The position numbers and the translations under genes were made by a program. A DNA stretch of 64,000 bases from Pelomonas aquatica (GTDB lineage: Bacteria; Pseudomonadota; Gammaproteobacteria; Burkholderiales; Burkholderiaceae_C): positions 372,001 to 436,000 of the forward strand of contig NZ_JAPPUW010000001.1 of NCBI RefSeq assembly GCF_026712205.1. The letters are read 5' to 3'. Shown in pieces: positions 59,752-64,000 of this stretch (positions are counted from its first letter, which is position 1; every line of letters starts with the position of its first letter). Under the pieces are notes generated by a model. That model had not been told where the DNA came from. It saw only the letters and a list, made by a program, of their open reading frames with translations, and did not search any database.

Positions 59752-60294
59752 ATGAGCAACTTCTCCATCGTGCTGATGGGCCTGGCCGTGGCCATCCTCA
59801 TGCTGCTGGGCTATGCGTCGACCCGGCCCGACGAGTTCAGCGTCGAGCGCCGGCTGCGCATTGCGGCGCCTGCCGACAAGCTCTGGCCCCTGGTCGGCGA
59901 GCTGCGCGGCTTCAACCGCTGGAACCCCTACGAGCGCAAGGATCCGCTGGTCAAGGGCAGCTACGGCGGCGCGGCCAGCGGCGTCGGCTCGCGCTATGCG
60001 TGGGAGAGCGACAAGGTCGGCACCGGCAGCCTCGAGGTCACCGGCCAGCAGCCCGGCCGGGCCGTGCAGATGAAGCTGGACTTCGTGAAGCCCTTCGAGG
60101 CCCACAACCAGGCCGAGTTCGCGCTGCGGCCCACGGCCGACGGCGCGACCGAGGTGAGCTGGCGCATGCACGGCCCCGCCAACTTCGTGAACAAGCTGAT
60201 GGGCGTCTTCATGGACATGGACAGGATGGTCGGCCGCGACTTCGAGGACGGGCTGCAGAACCTGCGCCAGCTGGCGGAAGGCGGCCAGGGATGA
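59752..60294 (+). CDS. SRPBCC-fold protein with N-terminal membrane segment
   Basis: 180-residue polyketide-cyclase-like protein. Residues 5-24 form a hydrophobic anchor (IVLMGLAVAILMLLGYAS). The SRPBCC fold follows with SVERRLRIAAPADKLWPLV, FNRWNPYERKDP and the long C-terminal helix GRDFEDGLQNLRQLAE. These proteins bind hydrophobic ligands; the ligand here is unknown. A GGGAGAA ribosome-binding site precedes the ATG, and the stop overlaps the next SRPBCC gene by four bases. Confidence 0.9.
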   Translation: MSNFSIVLMGLAVAILMLLGYASTRPDEFSVERRLRIAAPADKLWPLVGELRGFNRWNPYERKDPLVKGSYGGAASGVGSRYAWESDKVGTGSLEVTGQQPGRAVQMKLDFVKPFEAHNQAEFALRPTADGATEVSWRMHGPANFVNKLMGVFMDMDRMVGRDFEDGLQNLRQLAEGGQG

Positions 60295-60731
60295 AGGACT
60301 TGCAGTTCGACATCGCCGTCGCGGCGCCGGTCGCGCGGGTCTGGGACTGCATGTTCGACCCCATCGCCTACCGCGACTGGACGCGCGCCTTCGCCGAGGG
60401 CTCCTACTTCGAGGGCCACTGGCGGCCCGGCCGGCGGCTGCGCTTCCTGGACCCGCGCGGCTTCGGCATGGAGGCCATCGTCGACGAGTGCCGCACGCAC
60501 GAGCTGATGGCGCTGCGCCTCGTCGGCGAGCTCCGGGACGGCCGCCCCGTGGCCGACAGCTCGCTGGCCCGCGAACCCGCCCACGAGCGCTATACGTTCG
60601 CGCCGACGCCCGAGGGCACCCAGCTCGTCGTGCAGCTGCAGGGCTGGGCCGACGGCTTCACGGACTTCCTGCAAACCACCTGGCCGCAGGCCCTGCTGCG
60701 CCTGAAGGCCCTGGCCGAATCCACCCACTGA
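60291..60731 (+). CDS. SRPBCC family protein (AHSA1/START-like)
   Basis: 146-residue single-domain SRPBCC protein: FDIAVAAPVARVWDCMFDP, YRDWTRAFAEGSYFEG, and the C-terminal helix FTDFLQTTWPQALLRLKALAE. It overlaps the preceding membrane-anchored SRPBCC gene by four bases, so the two may form a heteromeric ligand-binding unit. A VOC gene follows after 11 bases. Confidence 0.9.
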   Translation: MKDLQFDIAVAAPVARVWDCMFDPIAYRDWTRAFAEGSYFEGHWRPGRRLRFLDPRGFGMEAIVDECRTHELMALRLVGELRDGRPVADSSLAREPAHERYTFAPTPEGTQLVVQLQGWADGFTDFLQTTWPQALLRLKALAESTH

Positions 60732-60742
60732 AAGCACCCGCC

Positions 60743-61147
60743 ATGCACAAGCAGATCTACGTCAACCTGCCCGTCAAGGACCTGGCCGCCAGCAAGGCCT
60801 TCTACGAGGCGGTGGGCTACACCTTCAACCCGCACTTCACCAACGACAAGGGTGCCGGCCTGGAACTGGGCGAGAACCTCTACGCGATGCTGCTGACCGA
60901 GGACTTCGCCCGCACCTTCACCCCCAAGACGCTGATCGACAACAAGACCTCGACCGGCGGCTGGATGTGCCTGAGCTGCGAGAGCCGCGAGGAGGTCGAC
61001 GCCCTCGTCGCCAAGGCCCGTGCAGCCGGCGGCAACATCCCGGGCAAGGCCGAGGACCATGGCTTCATGTACGGCCACGGCTTCGAAGACCCGGACGGCC
61101 ACCACTGGGAACTCGTCCACATGACCGGCATGCCCCCACAGGGATGA
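60743..61147 (+). CDS. VOC family protein
   Basis: 134-residue glyoxalase-fold protein: QIYVNLPVKDLAASKAFYEAVGY at the N-terminus, a central GAGLELGENLYAMLLT, and FEDPDGHHWELVHM with His and Glu as possible metal ligands. This is the PhnB/COG3607-like subtype often found beside SRPBCC and DGPF genes. It ends the tight run before the 199-base gap with repeat copy B. Confidence 0.9.
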   Translation: MHKQIYVNLPVKDLAASKAFYEAVGYTFNPHFTNDKGAGLELGENLYAMLLTEDFARTFTPKTLIDNKTSTGGWMCLSCESREEVDALVAKARAAGGNIPGKAEDHGFMYGHGFEDPDGHHWELVHMTGMPPQG

Positions 61148-61172
61148 CCCACCCCCTACCGGCTTCGCCGTG

Positions 61173-61300
61173 CCAAGGCCAGAGGCCTTGGCCTTCGGCA
61201 GGCACAAAGAGTCCTCAGGACTCTTTGTGTCCGGCCTCAGCCCCCCAAGGGGGCGCCCCCAGCCGCCTGGCAAAGCCAGATCGGCGGGGGCCGCTGGATG
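61173..61300 (+). repeat. structured intergenic repeat, copy B
   Basis: Order of elements: CCAAGGCC / GGCCTTGG (61173-61180 and 61184-61191), a core inverted repeat CACAAAGAGTCC / GGACTCTTTGTG (61203-61214 and 61218-61229, loop TCA), CCCCC / GGGGG (61242-61246 and 61249-61253) and a GC-rich tail. The same order occurs on the minus strand at 32401-32570. In the core, two base pairs differ as G-C, C-G in copy A and A-T, G-C in copy B, so the stem is preserved. Confidence 0.7.
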
Positions 61301-61346
61301 AGGTCTGCGCGCTGGCACGCCAGACCGCTTAGTTAGGAGAATCTCG

Positions 61347-62276
61347 ATGCAGCTCCAGCACAAGCTCACACCCTTCATCTGGTACCAGAGCGGCGCGGAA
61401 GATGCCGTGGCCCATTACCTGCGGGTCTTCGGCGCCGACCAGAGCCGCGTGCTGCACACCCAGCATTGGGGCGAGAACTCGCCCGGCCCGGCCGGCGGCG
61501 TCATGCTGCAGCACTTCGAACTGCTGGGGCTGCAGATGACGGCCTTCAACGGCGGCCCCTACTTCAAACTCAACGAGGCCTTCTCGCTGACCGTCGCCTG
61601 CGCCGACCAGGCCGAGATCGACCACCTCTGGGAGCAGCTGCCCGCGGGTGGTGGACAGGCCCAGGCCTGCGGCTGGGTGAAGGACGCCTGGGGCCTGCAC
61701 TGGCAGATCATTCCGGCGCAATGGTTCAGCATGATCCGCGACCCCGACGCGGCCCGCGTGCAGCGCGTGTTCCAGGCCCTCTGGACCATGCACAAGATCG
61801 ACCTGGCCGCGCTGCAGCGCGCCTACGACGGCACCGACATGAGCGACGCACGCACCCTGGCCACCGAGCGCCTGCTGCCCGCCCCGCCCAAGCGCGTCTG
61901 GCAGGCCTTTGCCGACCCCGCGCAGCTCGCGCGCTGGTGGGGCCCGGAGGGCTTCACGAACGAGTTCGAGACCTGCGACTTCCGCGAGGGCGGCGCCTGG
62001 CGCTCCACGATGATCGGCCCCGATGGCGCGCGCTACGCGAACGAGAGCCGCTTCGGCGCGCTGCTGCCGCGGCAGCGCATCGTCGTCGACCATGTCTCGC
62101 CGCCACGCTTCGTGCTGACCGTCACGCTGGAAGCCGAAGGCGGGGGCACGCGCGTCGGCTGGTCGCAATGCTTCGAGACCGCCGAACTGCGCCAGGCGCT
62201 GCAGGCCATCTGCATCCCGGCCAACGAGCAGAACCTCGACCGGCTCGCGCGCGTGCTGGCGGCCGGCGCGCCGTGA
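61347..62276 (+). CDS. fusion of a PhnB-like VOC domain and an AHSA1-type SRPBCC domain
   Basis: 309-residue two-domain protein. Residues 1-160 are a 3-demethylubiquinone-methyltransferase-like/PhnB VOC domain (LTPFIWYQSGAEDAVAHYLRVF, WGLHWQIIPAQWFSMI, and the C-terminal RVFQALWTMHKIDLAALQRAY). Residues about 170-309 are an AHSA1 SRPBCC domain (TERLLPAPPKRVWQAFADPAQLARWWGP in adjacent stretches). The two domains are separate genes in most genomes. A TTAGGAGA ribosome-binding site precedes the ATG. Its stop overlaps the sigma factor start (GTGA), which couples it to the ECF42 gene. Confidence 0.9.
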   Translation: MQLQHKLTPFIWYQSGAEDAVAHYLRVFGADQSRVLHTQHWGENSPGPAGGVMLQHFELLGLQMTAFNGGPYFKLNEAFSLTVACADQAEIDHLWEQLPAGGGQAQACGWVKDAWGLHWQIIPAQWFSMIRDPDAARVQRVFQALWTMHKIDLAALQRAYDGTDMSDARTLATERLLPAPPKRVWQAFADPAQLARWWGPEGFTNEFETCDFREGGAWRSTMIGPDGARYANESRFGALLPRQRIVVDHVSPPRFVLTVTLEAEGGGTRVGWSQCFETAELRQALQAICIPANEQNLDRLARVLAAGAP

Positions 62277-63532
62277 GCCATGCAGACCTCGCCGCCGGCG
62301 TCTGGCGCATCGAGCGCAGCCGCCTCGTCGGCGCCGCGGCCAGGCTGCTGCGCGACCTCGACGAGGCCGAGGACTGCGCGCAGGACGCCCTCATCGCCGC
62401 CCTCGAGACCTGGCCGCGCGACGGCCAGCCCGCCAACCCTGCCGCCTGGCTGATGGCCACCACCCGCAACCGCGCCCTCGACCGCCTGCGCCGCCGCGCG
62501 ATGCTGGAGCGCGAGCACCAGGCCCTGGCGGCCGACGACGAGGCCGCCCAGGCCCATGCCGTGCCCGACTTCGTCGACCACCTCGACGCCGCCCGTGAGC
62601 AGGCCGAGATCGGCGACGAGCTGCTGCGCCTGATCTTCATCGCCTGCCACCCGGTGCTGCCGCGCGAGGCCCAGGTCGCGCTGACGCTGCGCCTGCTCGG
62701 CGGCCTGGAGACGGCCGAGATCGCGCGCGCCTTCCTGCAGCCCGAGGCCACCGTGGCCCAGCGCATCGTGCGCGCCAAGAAGGCCCTCAACGGCCAGGCC
62801 TTCGAGCTGCCCGGCCCCGACGAGCGCCAGCAGCGCCTAGCCGCCGTGCTGGCCGTCGTCTACCTGATCTTCAACGAGGGCCACAGCGCCGGCAGCGGCG
62901 CCTGCCTGCTGCGCCCGGCCCTGTGCGACGAGGCGCTGCGCCTGGCGCGCCAGCTCCAGCACCTGCTGCCGGGCGAGGCCGAGGTGCATGGCCTGGCCGC
63001 CCTGCTCGAGATCCAGTCCTCGCGCCTGCCCGCGCGGCTGGACGCCCGGGGCCGGCCCGTGCTGCTGCCCGACCAGGACCGCCGCCGCTGGGACCGCCTG
63101 CTGATCCAGCGCGGCCTGGCCGCGCTGGAGCGCGCGTTGGCCCTGGGCGAGCCCGGCCCCTACACCTTGCAGAGCGCCATCGCAGCCTGCCATGCGCGTG
63201 CCGCGCGCCCCGCGGACACCGACTGGCGAGCCATCGTCGCCGGCTACGACCGGCTGCTCGCGCTCAACCCCTCGCCCGTCATCGCGCTGAACCGCGCGGT
63301 CGCCGTCAGCTTCGCCGACGGCCCGGCCGCCGCCTGGCCGCTGCTGCAGGCCCTGGCCGCCGCGCCGCAGTTGCAGCGCTACCCCTGGCTGGCCGGCGCC
63401 CAGGCCGACGTGCTCGAACGCCTGGGCCGCGTGGGCGAGGCGCGCGAGGCCTATCTGCGCGCGGCCGGGCTGACGGAGAACGAGGTGCAGCGGGCGTTGC
63501 TGCAGGAGCGGGCGGCGCGGCTCGCGAACTGA
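62273..63532 (+). CDS. ECF42-type RNA polymerase sigma factor with TPR-like C-terminal extension
   Basis: 419-residue ECF sigma factor. Region 2 lies in RLLRDLDEAEDCAQDALIAALETWP with WLMATTRNRALDRLRRR (about residues 15-75). Region 4 is LTLRLLGGLETAEIARAFLQPEATVAQRIVRAKKAL in adjacent parts near 135-170. The long C-terminal domain (about 185-415) carries hallmarks of the DUF6596 extension: YLIFNEGHSAGSG, LLPDQDRRRWDR, YTLQSAIAACHARA, DTDWRAIVAGYDRLL and ALNRAVAV. ECF42 members lack an anti-sigma factor and rely on this extension, and are linked to DGPF proteins, which fits the upstream cluster. The GTG start overlaps the VOC-SRPBCC stop. Confidence 0.93.
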   Translation: MSHADLAAGVWRIERSRLVGAAARLLRDLDEAEDCAQDALIAALETWPRDGQPANPAAWLMATTRNRALDRLRRRAMLEREHQALAADDEAAQAHAVPDFVDHLDAAREQAEIGDELLRLIFIACHPVLPREAQVALTLRLLGGLETAEIARAFLQPEATVAQRIVRAKKALNGQAFELPGPDERQQRLAAVLAVVYLIFNEGHSAGSGACLLRPALCDEALRLARQLQHLLPGEAEVHGLAALLEIQSSRLPARLDARGRPVLLPDQDRRRWDRLLIQRGLAALERALALGEPGPYTLQSAIAACHARAARPADTDWRAIVAGYDRLLALNPSPVIALNRAVAVSFADGPAAAWPLLQALAAAPQLQRYPWLAGAQADVLERLGRVGEAREAYLRAAGLTENEVQRALLQERAARLAN

Positions 63533-63571
63533 GAACAGCCCTCGCCTGCCTTCTCACCGACGAGGACAGCG

Positions 63572-64000
63572 ATGACCGTCACCATCACCGCCTTCGACCG
63601 CTCGCCCGACGGCGGCAAGGGCCTGGCGCGCGACATGCGCGTGCGCTGGGCGCTGGAGGAAGTGGGCCAGGCCTACGAGGTCCGCCTCGTGTCCACGCCC
63701 GCGCTGAAGGAGGCGGCGCATCTGGCCCGGCATCCCTTCGGCCAGATCCCGACCTGCGCGGACGGCGATCTCGCGCTGTTCGAGAGCGGCGCCATCGTGC
63801 TGCATCTCGCCGAGCGCCATGCCGGCCTGCTGCCCGGCGAGCCCCGGGCCCGCGCGCGGGCGATCTGCTGGCTGTTCGCGGCGCTCAACACCGTGGAGCC
63901 GCCCGTGCTGGAGCTGTCCGCCGCCCGCCTGTTGGAGCGCGACCGGCCCTGGTCGGCCGAGCGCCTGCCCCTCGTCGAGGAACGCGTGCGCGGCCGGCTG
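63572..64000 (+). CDS. glutathione S-transferase (3' end missing)
   Basis: 143 residues are visible before the window ends. The N-terminal thioredoxin-like domain has RVRWALEEVGQAYEVRLV, the cis-proline loop HPFGQIPTCADGDLALFESGAIVLHLAER and then the start of the helical domain (GEPRARARAICWLFAALNTVEPPV). The ATG lies six bases after GAGGA. It lies 39 bases after the ECF42 gene and could belong to the same unit. The catalytic residue cannot be assigned with confidence; the N-terminal DRSPDGGKGLARD is longer than in the GST at 34.9 kb. Confidence 0.9.
   Translation, partial: MTVTITAFDRSPDGGKGLARDMRVRWALEEVGQAYEVRLVSTPALKEAAHLARHPFGQIPTCADGDLALFESGAIVLHLAERHAGLLPGEPRARARAICWLFAALNTVEPPVLELSAARLLERDRPWSAERLPLVEERVRGRL

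Noticed and set aside
1-64000. tRNA, rRNA, CRISPR arrays, insertion sequences or prophage
   Set aside because: No T-arm-like GGTTCGANTCC runs, no regularly spaced direct repeats, and no transposase, integrase or phage structural motifs were seen on either strand.

Overview
The window is GC-rich (about 70 % by eye), densely coded bacterial chromosome with short intergenic gaps. Three things point to a betaproteobacterium of the order Burkholderiales, perhaps near Roseateles, Pelomonas or Mitsuaria: the mnmG-rsmG-parA order with a GNAT gene overlapping parA, a QueE with the widened CX14CX2C cluster motif known from Burkholderia, and a PrkA/YeaH/SpoVR operon. The taxon is an inference. No rRNA, tRNA, insertion sequence, prophage or CRISPR array was seen.

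Layout. 0-4.2 kb: origin-type segregation region, with mnmG (5' end cut by the window), rsmG, parA and a GNAT gene. Three parS-like sites lie inside mnmG and rsmG, yet parB lies about 19 kb away on the opposite strand. 4.2-7.4 kb: OmpW porin and GDSL lipoprotein, a 369-base intergenic region with DnaA-box-like words, then a MazG-like and a DnaQ-like gene. 7.4-12.1 kb: a GNAT, a divergent pair (HNH-like protein and WYL regulator), a YqjD/YqjE/YqjK-like envelope operon, a PduO-type adenosyltransferase and a small membrane protein. 12.2-17.3 kb: FAD-linked oxidase, cytochrome P450, glyoxalase-fold protein, a NIPSNAP/monooxygenase/ArsR operon and a GlsB-like protein. 17.4-22.2 kb: prkA-yeaH-spoVR. 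22.5-25 kb: parB, an RBBP9-like hydrolase and argC. 25.0-28.8 kb: a two-gene operon in which a CHAT-like domain that has lost its catalytic residues is fused to an intact transglutaminase-like cysteine protease, followed by an alpha/beta hydrolase; this is the best candidate for an undescribed system. 28.9-38.2 kb: TfoX-like protein, queE with a triple T-fold QueD-like gene, MFS exporter, membrane-anchored receiver protein, M20 peptidase, GST, POT transporter and a reductase. 38.3-43.3 kb: TonB receptor, Suv3-like RNA helicase and a small unknown gene. 43.5-47.5 kb: MntA/HepT toxin-antitoxin pair, an unknown protein, and a lipoprotein that joins a polysaccharide deacetylase, a caspase-like domain and TPRs. 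47.6-49.1 kb: arsR-arsC-aquaglyceroporin operon. 49.1-53.5 kb: metallo-hydrolase, cupin and a two-component system. 53.6-54.2 kb: a large imperfect inverted repeat of two structured modules. 54.3-58.8 kb: SPFH protein, SH3-like periplasmic protein and an orphan histidine kinase. 58.9-63.5 kb: an ECF42-type sigma factor at the end of a run of YciI/DGPF, SRPBCC and VOC genes. 63.6 kb to the end: a truncated GST.

How the genes fit together. The segregation genes, parS sites and possible DnaA boxes suggest an origin-proximal location. The rest is mainly envelope stress, detoxification and signalling functions, with three islets resembling biological-conflict systems: the WYL/HNH-like pair, the CHAT-transglutaminase/hydrolase pair, and HepT/MntA beside the caspase-deacetylase fusion. 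Two structured dispersed repeats occupy intergenic gaps at 32.4, 53.6-54.2 and 61.2 kb.
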